The notes: a model not told the origin generated them from the sequence alone. A stretch of 64,000 nucleotides of DNA from Deinandra increscens subsp. villosa (GCA_039602395.1 JBCNJP010000014.1:186001-250000), one strand, 5' to 3'. Counted from the stretch's first letter, positions 1 through 9,850 are shown. Numbers and translations are program-made.

Positions 1-560
1 AACCCATAAAGGTCTGATCTTGATGAAGAGAGGTGAAGATGGCACATACCGGAAGACCGAAAAAGTGAAGAAACTAGATGTATATGGCGAACGCGATCGA
101 GTAATGGATCCATATTTAATCTTCAACAAATGCGATGGTGGTCTATGGTGGGGGATGGTAAAGGGGGAGAGAGGGCCGGCCAGAGGGGCGAGGGCGTGCA
201 AGGGTGGCCGTGGGGCGGCCGCCCAGGTCCCGACATTTTGGAGGGCCCGAGCTTTTTAAAAAACTCTTTTAGTAGTAAGTTTCTGTATATAAATATGCAT
301 CTGGTAGTTAAAACCGTAAAAAGACAAAGCATGGAGAAGAGTTAATAAAGTATCAAGCGGGGGACATATTTAATTATTTCTCAAGACAACCTAAGAGTTC
401 TAATATTAGAGTGCCCAAAAAGACTTTTCGCCCCAAGCCCAATTTTTTTTGTTGTTGGGGATTTCTGGGGCCGGCTCCGAGGGCGTGGATTGTTTACTTT
501 CTTCCTTAGTAATAAGGTTACAAAAGCAACCTTAAAAAATTAGAGTTGTCAATTTATTTT
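1..560. other. Unassigned left flank with GC-rich patch
   Basis: I recognise no gene. A G-rich, purine-biased stretch at about 135-240 gives short open frames on both strands, but their composition (Gly/Arg/Pro runs) looks like base bias and not protein. The rest is AT-rich. It could be the edge of a transposon that begins left of the window. Confidence 0.4.
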
Positions 561-987
561 GAGTAAACTTCGCTTTTAGTCTCCAATGTTTGCACATTTT
601 AACAATTTTAATCCCAATTTTTTTAAAATCCCAATTTAGTGTGTCACATTTCATTTTCTTTTCAATTTTGGTTACAACGTTAACAAACGTTTAAAGAGCC
701 GTTAGACTGCCTTCACATGGTCCCCACGTGAGGAGTATTTTTGTTATTTCCGCTTGTTTTAAAGTATGAGTTAAAACAAACGGAAATGACAAAAGTACAC
801 CTCATATGGGGACCACATGAATACTCTTATACTCTTATATTTAAGAGAAGAATCTAACACGGTTAGTCCCAATGACTTAAATGGCAAAAAAAATTACAAC
901 CATAAGGCGAGATTTGTTAATAATTTGGAAAATGGACTGAAATGGTTAAAATCGACAAACCACAGGGACAAAAATCGTAATTAACTC
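561..987. repeat. Composite MITE remnant, relative of the 2036-2449 element
   Basis: The left part starts GAGTAAACTTCG and follows the left arm of the Mutator-type MITE at 2036-2449, including the internal palindrome around AACAAACGGAAATGACAAAA near 775-798. After about 813 the sequence no longer matches and ends in ACAAAAATCGTAATTAACTC, which looks like the terminus of another MITE family. No matching 9-bp duplication flanks it (552-560 and 988-996 differ). I read it as two MITE halves fused by deletion or nesting. Confidence 0.55.
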
Positions 988-1000
988 TAAAATAGAACTC

Positions 1001-1353
1001 ATCTTTGTTTTTTCAACCGTAGACGTGCTAAAATTTTATGAAACTACATACGTTGGGCCCAGAAGGAAAAGGATTACTCAAGCAATAATTTCTATTACAT
1101 GTAACGAACAATATTATACACAATTAAAAAAGAATTTGGGGGAAACTATACTTTAAGAAATCATAACTATTTCACATATTTGGATCACTAAACGGACGAA
1201 TAGTTTGGCGATCACTTGGGAAAATTGAGCAATGTCTTTTCTAATCACATAAAATCCGTATGTCATTTTTTGGGTGTTTTTTCCTTCTGTTTTGTCTTGT
1301 TTTATATCTGTCTTCTGCTAGCCGTTTAATAAAATCTCGTTGTTAAAAAAAGG
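1001..1353 (+). mobile_element. 5'-truncated LINE 3' end (probable)
   Basis: The right end has the TTTAATAAAATCTCGTTG signal followed by an A-run, a typical 3' end of a plant L1-type retrotransposon. The 13 bases before it (988-1000, TAAAATAGAACTC) and after it (1354-1366, TAAAATATAACTC) match at 12 of 13, consistent with a slightly mutated target-site duplication. No coding sequence remains. The duplication is imperfect, so the boundaries are tentative. Confidence 0.45.
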
Positions 1354-1462
1354 TAAAATATAACTCGAATTCACCGCTTGTAAAAATGTTTGGTTGTTTT
1401 TAACAACCCAATCTCACGTGACAAAGGATATGAGGAATGCTTGGTTGAATACAAACAAGAAT

Positions 1463-1635
1463 GCCAACCGGGTTTACACCCTAATAACGCCTGGGAAACA
1501 TGTCAGGCAAGCCTTGGGATGGACATGTCTCGAGTTCAGGTGAAGTTTTCTCTGAACTGGCAATATCCAAAATATGATCGGATGGGTGACATATATAAGC
1601 CCTCGTCAGTGATCACACATCGCCGTTAAAAAAAA
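1463..1635 (+). mobile_element. SINE-like short retroposon with perfect 16-bp TSD
   Basis: A 173-bp insert ending in an A-rich tail lies between two identical 16-bp copies of GAATACAAACAAGAAT (1447-1462 and 1636-1651). Length, A-tail and a long perfect duplication together mark an L1-mobilised retroposon. The body starts GCCAACCGGGTTTACACCC. A weak B-box-like TCGAGTTCAGG occurs near 1532, but I see no clean A box, so it may be a SINE or a very short 5'-truncated LINE. An open frame over 1390-1629 crosses it and is not a gene. Confidence 0.7.
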
Positions 1636-1780
1636 GAATACAAACAAGAATCTTACATTTAAAAATAAGGGGAAATTGCATATTTCCCCTTATTTTTAAT
1701 TGAAATTGCATATTTACCCAAAGTAAAAACATAATTACATATATCCCCATCTTTAAGTAAATGACAACTATACCCTTAAC

Positions 1781-1873
1781 CAATGTTGTAGAAAGCGCTA
1801 GGCGGTCGAGTACCGCCTAGCATTTAATCGGGATTAATCGGGATTAATCGTTTGTAATTTTATATATGATTTT

Positions 1874-1911
<38 letters not shown>

Positions 1912-2820
1912 GTTATTTTTATACTTTTTTCATATAAATTATAAATATAAAAACCAAATGTGAACTAGTAAATATAGAGGGGGATAAAATGTTAAAAATA
2001 TCCTAACTAGTTTTGTAGTTTTAACATAAAACTTAGAGTAAACTTCGTTTTTAGTCCCCAACGTTTGCACATTTTAACAATTTTAGTCCCAACTTTTTAA
2101 AAATCCCGATTTAGTGTCTCAGATTTCATTTTTTCTTTCAATTTTGGTCTCAACGTTAACAGTTGTTTAAAGAGCCGTTAGACTGTCCTCATGTGGTCCC
2201 CACATGATGTGTACTTTTGTCATTTCCGTTTGTTTTAACTCATACTTTAAAACAAACGGAAATGACAAAAGTACACCTTATGTGGGGACGACACGGGGGC
2301 AGTCTAACGGCTCTTTAAATAAATGTCAACGTTGAGACCAAAATTGAAAAAAAAAATGAAATCTGAGACACTAAATCGGGATTATTAAAAAGTTGGGACT
2401 AAATTTGTTAAAATGTGTAAACGTTGGGGACTAAAAACAAAGTTTACTCTAAAACTTAATAAGTTTAGGGATGAATTGTAAAGTAGTAAAAGATTGAGGG
2501 ACCAAATATTAAAATATATAAACTAAATAAAACCCTAAAAGCCTAAACAGGAGACCCGCCTCCGTTCTTCTTCCTCGTCACTGCTACTCTGTTTCCTCTA
2601 CCCAACTTCCGGCGAAAATGGCTTCACCGGCCGCCGGAATACACAAATCCGGCTGAAACTTAACACCGCCTAGCCACCGCCTTGACCGACCAGGTACGTC
2701 TTTTTCCGATTTTCCCCAAACCCAACTAATAGTCCGCCTAGCCCAAAATTCCTCGGTAAAGTTCCGATTAGCGCCTAGGCGCCGCCTAGGCGCCGCGTAA
2801 TTCCGCGTTTTACAACACTG
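1781..2820. mobile_element. Non-autonomous hAT element with GCGCCTAGGCG subterminal repeats
   Basis: The TIRs are CAATGTTGTAGAAAGCG on the left and the complement of CAGTGTTGTAAAACGCGG on the right. The 8-bp duplication CCCTTAAC is exact at 1773-1780 and 2821-2828. This TIR and duplication length are diagnostic of hAT. CGCCTAG-type repeats follow both ends (about 1795-1825 and 2765-2800). No transposase is present. A (TA)n tract lies at 1877-1909 and a Mutator MITE has inserted at 2036. The segment at 2535-2700 is GC-richer and leader-like. Confidence 0.85.
2036..2449. mobile_element. Mutator-type MITE, almost one long palindrome
   Basis: The ends are GAGTAAAC and GTTTACTC with an exact 9-bp duplication TAAAACTTA at 2027-2035 and 2450-2458, which is the Mutator hallmark. 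The left arm (about 2036-2238) and right arm (about 2243-2449) are complementary over nearly their full lengths with few mismatches, meeting near AGTATGAGTTAAAACAAACG-like sequence in the centre. There is no coding capacity. It sits inside the hAT element, so it inserted later. A transcript through it would fold into a hairpin of roughly 200 bp. Confidence 0.88.
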
Positions 2821-3129
2821 CCCTTAACCTTACATTATTCCTAATTGTTTTTTAGGTTTTAGAGTGAAGTAAAAATTTTGGGACCACCACCAACCCATCG
2901 TCCTATTCACCATTATCAAACCGTCGGTGTTCTTCACCATCATCCATCACTCTTGTCCCTTTTTCTCTGCGTATAACCTAAATCCACCGGAGTCAAAGAC
3001 CAGCGCCGTCAACAGATTTGTCATCAATGGACTCCTCAAATCCACCCTAAACCTGCAAAACCAGTCGCGACCTCCCTTCTGAAACCAGATTTTTCATCAA
3101 TGGAGTCCTCAAATTTTCATAAAATGCTT

Positions 3130-3241
3130 GAAACCCCCAGATCTTGAATCACGATCTGTGTTTGTGTTTTGTGCATCGAAACCCCCAAATCTTGAATCAC
3201 GATTTAAATTGTTTGTCTTTGTGTTTATGTTTTGTGCATCG
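3130..3241. repeat. Imperfect tandem duplication inside the outer transposon
   Basis: GAAACCCCCAGATCTTGAAT at 3130 and its near copy at 3178 start two adjacent units of 48 and about 63 bp, both ending in TTTTGTGCATCG. The second unit has a small internal expansion rich in T and G. It generates overlapping open frames on both strands that are not genes. Confidence 0.7.
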
Positions 3242-3882
3242 ATGTTTTGAATTAAAGTCTTTAAGTTGCAAGTCAATGAAGTCAGAACACATAATACAAC
3301 TCGATTTGGATGACAAGAAGAACATTGACATTCACAAGCACTCAATTTGGGTTCAGTTGACCCATGGTCAACGACTATTCGGTTGTAAATTGATCTGGGT
3401 ACCAAGAACAGTTTTACATATATTAAAATTTTTACTGTGTTAGTTCATCTCTTAAATTTTTTTTAATTTGTTTAGAATGAGAGAGGACTGAGGAGGACTT
3501 ACAAGAACAGTTCCTAAATTTTCTAGGTTGGGTTTATATATAATTTTTAAAGCTTGCAATAATAATAAAATAGTATATAACTAATTTATAAAACTTAGAA
3601 CAAAATAAAGGTAAAATAGTCATTTTATAATTTATTTATAATAAAATATATTAAAATGGGTAAATTTGCAATATTATTCAATATGGGAAGGGATATATGC
3701 AATTAAATTTTTAGGTTGGGTATATATGCAATTTTTAAAGTTTATAGGGGTAAATATGCAATTGCCCTTAAAAATAATTCTTAATACAAATCAAGAAAAT
3801 ACAGTCAGTAGATTAATTAACCACTAAAACTGAAATAAAAACACACCAAAGATCATAATCATGTTTCTACAATATTCATAAC

Positions 3883-5590
3883 CTATATTGTCTTACTAAT
3901 GAAGAACAACATACCTATTGCAGTTGCAATTGCAAGAACAACACACGAAACCAAACTGAAAGATAACTGTCTGTTTCCACCTTCAATTTTCATAGTATCA
4001 ACTTTTTCTTCAATGTGTTCAACTTCTTTAATCTCCAGATTACTCACATTCCTCAATCCCTTTTTTCGGGTCTTCAAAAAATCATATTGTTTGACAGCCT
4101 TCTCTTCAATTTCTCTATAAAGAGTGTAGATTTGATCCCACTCTTGTTCAATCTGTTTCAAATCAAATTCTTGAGCAAATGCATTTTTTTCAAGATACTC
4201 TTCTTGCCTTTTTCTTAACCTTTCCAAACGAGACCCCATAGCAGTTTGATATTTTGAAACAATCTCAATAATTTTAGATTCTTCGACTTTATAAACTATG
4301 GCAGATCTTTCAATACCACGACTGGCCACCATTAACATCAAGGTCTGTAGTTTCTCATCCGGTATTGCTTTTGAAATCTGACTCCACTCAAATGTCATGA
4401 ATGCTTGCTTCAATTGATTTAATCCAATTATCAATATTAGATATTAAAGATATTCACGTAATTAACAAAGAAAATCAATCAAATGTATAAATACTTTCGA
4501 TGCGTCTATGGATTCTTAAAACTGAACTACTGAATCTGCTTATTATTATGTTTATTTATTACCCTATAAACAATAAACAATTGGGTCATTTTTTCATTTG
4601 AGATTCTTGGTTTTGATTTTAAATTTAGCTCATGTGTTTAATACTTTTTTTTAAGTTGATTTTAATTGATTTGTATGTCTCGACTACAATGCGGGGGAAA
4701 ATAGCGAAAAAAATTAAGAATTTCATCTTTAACAGAAAATGTATCCCATAATTTTGATATCGGCTCCGTAAGATAAAGAATTTTATAGATTATTATCTAA
4801 TATTTAATAAACTATGTTTTAGTTGTATTTAATTCCAATATCATTCGTTGATATCTTTGACATTGCTTATTTAGAAATTTCACCAATATTCAAAACAATG
4901 AAGCTTAGGGTAAGAACTTTTTGTTTTGATAACTTTTGAGAACCAAATCTTAACCATTAATTTCAGGTGGGACCACTATAATTCATGAGGGTTCGCGTAT
5001 ATAAACCAGTGACTTAGAATGGTTCTCAAAAGTTCTCAAACCCAATTAGTTCTCAAATGATCATCTCCTCATTTAACTAATTATTTGTCATATCGAAAGG
5101 CCTTTAACTTAATAGTATTTTGATGTTTATTAAAGTTTTGTGGTGGAAAAAATTATGTTCAGAAAAAACTAAAATATTTGTCTTCTGGGTTAATAAAATT
5201 TCTTGGCTTTTCTAAAAAAAAAATAAACTAAAAATTATTTGTCAACTGGGTCAGCAACATGCGTGCATGGAATGATAATATTGCTAAACATTCAAGACAT
5301 TTGGTGTATGATGAAGTAAAATTCCAATTTCGTGAATAACAATATTATAATTTACATACCTCAACTGCCAGATCTTCTTCACTTTTTAAATTTTCTTTCT
5401 TTTCGTTTTCGTTCGCTTCCAATTTGAAGCTTAAACGCTCCAATTAATCCCTGTGAAAGTCTAGGTATTTAGAGACCATGAAATAAAGTGTATCTAAACT
5501 GGTGTCAAATTTCATTGAAGCTAGATCAAACCCATAAGCATCCACTCCTTTCACCAACGTTAACCGATATTCAAACATAGAGTTGCCCAT
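3883..5590 (-). pseudogene. Two-exon gene of unknown family, broken by one nonsense codon
   Basis: Exon 1 runs 5590-5360 from an ATG and ends at a consensus donor (GAG|GTATGT), 77 codons in phase 0. Exon 2 runs from an AG acceptor near 4408 (about 4407) down to the stop at 3883. Joined, the frame is open except for TAA at codon 49 (5446-5444), plausibly a Gln codon changed by one C-to-T. The N-terminal part begins MGNSMFEYRLTLVKG. The rest is Lys/Glu-rich and helical, probably coiled coil, and it ends in one hydrophobic segment of about 20 residues, so a tail-anchored membrane protein is suggested. I do not recognise the family. The intron holds a MITE (4908-5070). Either it is a young pseudogene or the stop is a sequencing or allelic difference. 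Confidence 0.6.
4908..5070. repeat. MITE of the AGAACTTTTGAGAACC family, copy outside (TA)n
   Basis: The core AACTTTTGAGAACC and its right end GTTCTCAAATGATCATCTCC match the MITEs at 45918-46095 and 47247-47427. The left terminus is shortened. Unlike those copies it is not bordered by a TA microsatellite. It lies in the intron of the broken two-exon gene. Confidence 0.7.
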
Positions 5591-5754
5591 GTTTGAATTC
5601 CAAAGAAATTATAGACGATCGAGATTATGATCGATTGGCCAGATTTATAGTAGCTTTGTTAGTTATGGATCAAAGGGAATTTGAATGAATCACGGTTCAT
5701 ATGTCAAATTAGTTTTTAATCTTATTTAATTCCATAATTAATTACTCCTGACGA

Positions 5755-5998
5755 GTCAAATTATTTTTTTCAAAAACGGTATTTATCTATGATTTAATAA
5801 ACACATAACGTAAAAATATTTTTTTTATTTAATTCAAATAGTTTTTTCGAAAACAGTATTTATCCATAATTCCAAAACACATAACGTAAAAATATATATT
5901 TTTATTTAATTCAAATTATTTTTTGAGTCTCTTATTTTTTTTCAAAAAAGGTATTTATCCATAATTCCATAAACATGTAACGTAAATATATTATTTCA
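5755..5998. repeat. Three-unit AT-rich tandem repeat
   Basis: Three diverged units of about 70-90 bp each contain TATTTATCCATAATT (or a variant) and AACACATAACGTAAA followed by a T-rich run. The units begin near 5764, 5836 and 5938. I see no coding sequence or regulatory signature. Confidence 0.65.
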
Positions 5999-6148
5999 TC
6001 ATCTATTTTAATAAAAGAATTTCTTCAAGCTAAGGTGGCATCACCGCAGCCCTCTCCCTCTTCCTGGCTTTCATTTCCCGCCTAAAAATCTTCTGTTTTT
6101 TCACACGCGGATCTTCACTTCGACCCGTTCTTTACCCGCTTTGTTCAT

Positions 6149-6942
6149 AAGCCTCTCAAAAACCCTAAAATTCCGGACCGCGTTTTCTCTCAAACTTGAA
6201 GCCTTAATCCGCTCAATCCTCTCCTTCTCCGTCTACAGGCGTTTTGAACTTCAATACCGATGATCTCTATATTGCCACTGAATCTAAAATCCAATCAAGT
6301 ATATACGTATCCTCTCTTCCTTCTCCGTCTACATCAATAAAAAAATGTGTGGCTAAAAGCCTCCAAAATGTATGTATTTGGGGACGGGTAAAAAAATGTG
6401 TGGCTAAAGCCCCATTTTGACGTAGTGGTAAACATGAGTAAAATCGAAAATGCTAGAAATAAAGTTCGGGATGCTGAAACTAGAGTTAAGAATCTAGTAA
6501 ACGAAATTGATTTAATTAAAAATAGACTTGTCAGTGCTAATTAATATAAACTTGCAAATGCTGAAAATATGAAGTGGGTGATCAGGGATTGTATGAGAGA
6601 AAGCCCTTAATTCTTAGATGTCTCTTAGGATCTCTAGCATTTTCAGTTTTACTCATGTTTACCACTACGTCAAAATGGGGCTTTAGCCACACATTTTTTT
6701 ACCCGTCCCCAAATACATACATTTTGGAGGCTTTTAGCCACACATTTTTTTTATTGATGTAGACGGAGAAGGAAGAGAGGATACATATATACTTGATTGG
6801 ATTTTAGATTCAGTGGCGATATAGAGATCATCCGTATTGATGTTCAAAACGCCTATAGACGGAGAAGGAGATGATTGAGCGGATTAAGGCTTCAGGTTTG
6901 AGAGAAAACGCGGTCCGGAATTTTAGGGTTTTTGAGAGGCTT
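6149..6942. repeat. Foldback element with 310-bp inverted arms
   Basis: Positions 6149-6458 and 6633-6942 are inverted copies of equal length with only scattered mismatches, enclosing a loop of about 174 bp. Shared segments include AAGCCTCTCAAAAACCC at the outer ends, CTCCTTCTCCGTCTAC in the middle and TTTACTCATGTTTACC at the inner ends. The arms contain leader-like sequence and the loop contains coding debris. A Helitron-like 5' end (TCTATTTTAATAAAAG) lies at 6002, but I found no matching 3' end. Confidence 0.8.
6434..6610 (+). pseudogene. Coiled-coil coding fragment in the foldback loop (gag-like)
   Basis: Reading from ATG at 6434, the frame gives an Asn/Lys/Glu-rich heptad pattern (starting MSKIENARNKVRDAETRV) interrupted by TAA at about 6542, then resumes as YKLANAENMKWVIRDCMRE. 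It resembles the C-terminal coiled coil of plant gypsy-type 'putative transposase' proteins, but the match is from memory of style and not from an alignment. Both ends are lost in the arms of the foldback. Confidence 0.4.
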
Positions 6943-6974
6943 TTGACCAACTTCAAGATGCCAGTGAATCTATC

Positions 6975-7393
6975 GCAAATTGTTTTTTAAAAATTGATCA
7001 TCACTCTGGTTACCATGAACCTCGTGTCCCGGAGGAGGACGTACATAAGGCTGCTTTCCTCACTCATTACCGTCACTTTGAATTCACTGTTATGCCCTTC
7101 AGATTAACAAATGCACCTGCAGTATTCATGGACCTCATTTATCGCGTTTGTAAACCTTACCTCGATAAATTTGTCATTATCTTTATTGATGACATCCTTA
7201 TTTACTCTAAATCAAAGTCTGGTCATGAAACTCACATGCGTTAAATTTTGGAGCTCTTGAAGAAAGAACAACTTTATGCCAAGTTCTCTAAATGTGAATT
7301 TTGACTTAGGGAAGTTCAACTTTTAGGATACATTATTAATAACAAAGGTATCCATGTCGACCCTGCCAAGATCCAAGCCATAAAAAATACACC
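6975..7393 (+). pseudogene. Ty3/gypsy reverse transcriptase fragment
   Basis: The plus strand encodes the central palm of a Ty3-type RT: MPFRLTNAPAVFMD, then the catalytic [10 protein letters not shown], then a thumb-like [14 protein letters not shown] and a connection-like IHVDPAKIQAI. Several stops are in frame (TAA near 7242, TGA near 7302). The 5' part of RT and the RNase H and integrase are missing. It stops abruptly where the Harbinger ORF1 relic starts at about 7390, so the junction is a rearrangement or an insertion boundary. Confidence 0.85.
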
Positions 7394-8640
7394 ATGAACC
7401 CAACCAAAGCTCAAGCAACCAATACCCGAACAAGCCAAACCAGCCAAACCCTCAAAACCCCTGGCAAATGATCATGTTTGCGGGTCAACCAAACCCGTTA
7501 TATACGGGTCCAAATATGTACAACTCTAACCCAACCTTCAACAACTACGCTCAATGGAGGCAAGTCCAACAACCTCCAAACATGTCCCAATTTTCTTCTC
7601 CATTCCAACCACCATCGCACCCTTAAACCCCCCCCCTTTTCGATCAAGACGGTGATGTCGAGATTATACCCGAAACCCAAGTCGCTAGTCTGGTAAAAAA
7701 GGGTCGAGTAAAAGGAAAAATACCGGTGGAGGGTACGCAAGCTCCTGAAGGTAAGGTGAAGTGGGACAATGCAGAGGAGTTAACCTTGATTGAAGCCTAT
7801 GTCGACACATCCGAAGACCCAAAATATGGTACTTTTTTTTAAGTTTTATCCTAATTGATTTTTTTTCTTGTAGTAATTATTTTTTTCGTCTTCTAACAAT
7901 TTTTATTTTTTAAACTAGGGAAGCCCAGATGAAAGAAGCGTTTTGGATCGAGTGAGCGCAAAATTCCACGAGAAGCATAAGAGAACCATAAAGGCCGATG
8001 AAGTTTGTACCTTTCGCAACAACGAGAAACTAAGCGGGAAATGGGGCCTCATGAAGCCCAAAGTTGCCAAATTTCATGGCATTATGACGTGCGTCGAGAG
8101 AAACCGTAAAAGCGGTTAAAGTGACCTCAACGTTTTGAACACCGCCATTCGTCATTACAAAGACGATCATAGCTCTCCACCGCTCATTGAACATTACAAC
8201 CTCTTAAAATTGTCTCCAAAGTTTGATGAGATAATGGAGGGTCCTAGTCGGGTAAGCAAGAAAAGATCGTCGACTGACATGGATAGTCACATGGGTTCGG
8301 TCTCCACGAAACGTTGCGACATCAACTTAAATGACGATGCGATGAATTTGGACGAAGACGACGACGAGCCGCAAATGAATGTTTTACGAAGGCCAGTGGG
8401 CAAAAAAGGCGATTCGACAACAAAAAGAGAAACAAGAAGATTTGTTTTTAGAAGAACTCCATTTGTTCAACATCGAGCAACAAAAGTGGACTAAGTTGCG
8501 AGAAGAAAAAAAAACGTCTTAATCAACTACGCGTGCTTTGCTTTGACACCTCGGGTTTGAACGAAGAACAACAAGAATTGGTCGAAAAGGAGAATAAGGA
8601 GATTATGGATAAATTGAGAAAAAGTAATTATCTAGTATAA
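7394..8640 (+). pseudogene. PIF/Harbinger ORF1 (Myb-like) relic
   Basis: The order is that of plant Harbinger ORF1 proteins: an Asn/Pro/Gln-rich N-terminus, a Myb/trihelix-like segment (KWDNAEELTLIEAYVDTSED), a short intron at about 7828-7918 (GT to CTAG), then SGKWGLMKPKVAKFHG and a basic C-terminus up to about 8640. Stops and frame changes occur near 7467, 7624, 8117 and 8494. The best remaining open piece is 8135-8494. It matches the layout, not the sequence, of the better preserved ORF1 at 56886-58280. No transposase ORF accompanies it. Confidence 0.7.
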
Positions 8641-8935
8641 GCTATTTTTTATTTTACTTTTTGAATTTCTAAGTTATTTTTTTTCAAGGAATTGTAGTTT
8701 TTAATTTTTAATTTTATATTTAAAAATTTGTAGTTTTGTAATTTATGAATATCAAGAAAATGTAGTATTTATTTTTTGAAGAAAACATAAAGAAAAAGAA
8801 AAAAAATATATTAAAAAATTTCACCACACCACACCACAACACTAAGAGTATACCACACCTCATTTGTTAGTGCATGTGGTACAGTCAGCGCTGACGTGAC
8901 AACCACACCACTCCAAACCACATGAAGTGAACTCG
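8641..8935. other. Right end of the degenerate Harbinger element
   Basis: AT-rich 3' sequence is followed by CACCACACCACACCACAAC repeats and ends GAACTCGTGCCC next to TAA. The reverse reading GGGCACGAGTTCAC is a plausible Harbinger terminus with a TAA target, but the left terminus has been lost, so this cannot be confirmed. No gene. Confidence 0.4.
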
Positions 8936-9240
8936 TGCCCTAATCTTTCTTTCAATGGTTCATGTTCTAGTGAATTTTCATGGCCAACACTTTTTACTGC
9001 TTATTAATTATTTTCTTTTGTTCAATTTAATTTTGCAGATATCAGGGCTTCTCAAGTTCATCTTCTACATTTCGTTTAAGATACCTTTTAATTTTGAATT
9101 TAGGGGTTTTTGCGTTTACGCTTTTTTTTGCTTGGTTTAGATTTTTTGGGGTTCCAGTTAGTTGTGTAACGCTTGCCATTGTATCTAATTGATGTTATTT
9201 TATGCATGCATTACTCGACTTCTTTTTTTGGGTTTTTTCA
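8936..9240. other. No recognisable gene
   Basis: T-rich sequence with an intron-like TTAATTTTGCAG at about 9033. It may be the remains of a 5' UTR or intron split by the LINE insertion that follows; the T-rich sequence after 9850 has the same texture. Nothing firm is visible. Confidence 0.3.
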
Positions 9241-9850
9241 ACGGCACTTTTATTAGCAACAAGGCAAAACCCAGCAAGGCGCTAGGGCAGCCACACATAA
9301 CAAAAACAAGCAACGGGAAACAGGAACATTACAAAGCAAAAGAAACCCACTCACTCCAAGAAACAGATTTCTCCTTAAATCTATTCGCGAATCAAAGGAA
9401 ACTCCAACTTTTAATCTCTTGAATGACCCCGTGGATAGAAGGGGATTTGCCTTTGAAAATGACCTTGATGCGTTCCTTTCAAATGCACTAACATGCCGTA
9501 AAAAAAACCGTTTGGATAGCTTTAGACTTGAGCTTACTCCATCCCCCGATCGAATAAGCATCGAAAATGTCTTTAACACCAAAGAAGAACACGGGGCTGA
9601 TCTTGCACTATCCAACGATAACATTCCACACTAGATCCGCAAACATGTAGGCCGTAAACAGATGAAACACCGATTGCGGATCCTGCTTGCACAAAGCACA
9701 ACTACCATCCCCAATAAACACGTTCCTCCGAGCCACCCCGTCCGCCGTGGCCAATCTGCCCAGAACCGCCCGCCACATAAATATGTTGAAATCAGATGGC
9801 ACCAACGAACACCAATCAGGAACATCAGCGCCAATGATTTTGATTAATTC
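9240..9850 (-). pseudogene. LINE ORF2 C-terminus (zf-RVT) fragment
   Basis: On the minus strand the frame at 9608-9847 reads as the zinc-binding region at the end of plant L1 ORF2: FNIFMWRAVLGRL, then CALC, then HLF. The expected final Cys of that motif reads as Tyr (TAYMF). Toward 9253 the sequence continues in other frames with VSWSEWVSFAL, the usual C-terminal tail, so frameshifts are present. The 3' side borders T-rich sequence at 9218-9240 (an A-tail on the minus strand). It is strongly 5'-truncated. A related, longer copy lies at 48790-49960. Confidence 0.8.

Larger units (their letters stand above)
1669..3767. mobile_element. Outer TIR DNA transposon (Mutator-like), host of the nest
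   Basis: The left end GGGGAAATTGCATATTT and the right end AAATATGCAATTGCCC are inverted repeats. They are flanked by identical 10-bp TTAAAAATAA at 1659-1668 and 3768-3777. A 9-10-bp duplication suggests the Mutator superfamily, though TIR assignment by eye is tentative. The left terminus also forms its own 16-bp hairpin (about 1661-1698). Subterminal copies of 'ATATGCAAT' recur at the right end. The interior right of the hAT insertion (2829-3640) has CT-rich, exon-like sequence but no gene I recognise; a captured host fragment is possible. Confidence 0.65.

Noticed and set aside
20..345. Three overlapping open frames on both strands in the first 350 bp
   Set aside because: All arise from one G-rich stretch, have no domain and overlap each other; no evidence of a gene.
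1390..1629. 79-residue open frame with several Cys
   Set aside because: It crosses the left target duplication and most of the SINE-like insert, so it cannot be an old gene.
3109..3443. Open frames on both strands of about 100 residues
   Set aside because: Generated by the tandem duplication at 3130-3241; complementary frames with no domain.
6002..8640. A single large Helitron starting at TCTATTTTAATAAAAG
   Set aside because: No hairpin followed by CTAG|T was found at 3' candidates near 7685 and 8632, so only the possible 5' end is mentioned.
8955..9140. Hydrophobic 61-residue frame
   Set aside because: Phe/Leu-rich because the DNA is T-rich; no homology I recognise.
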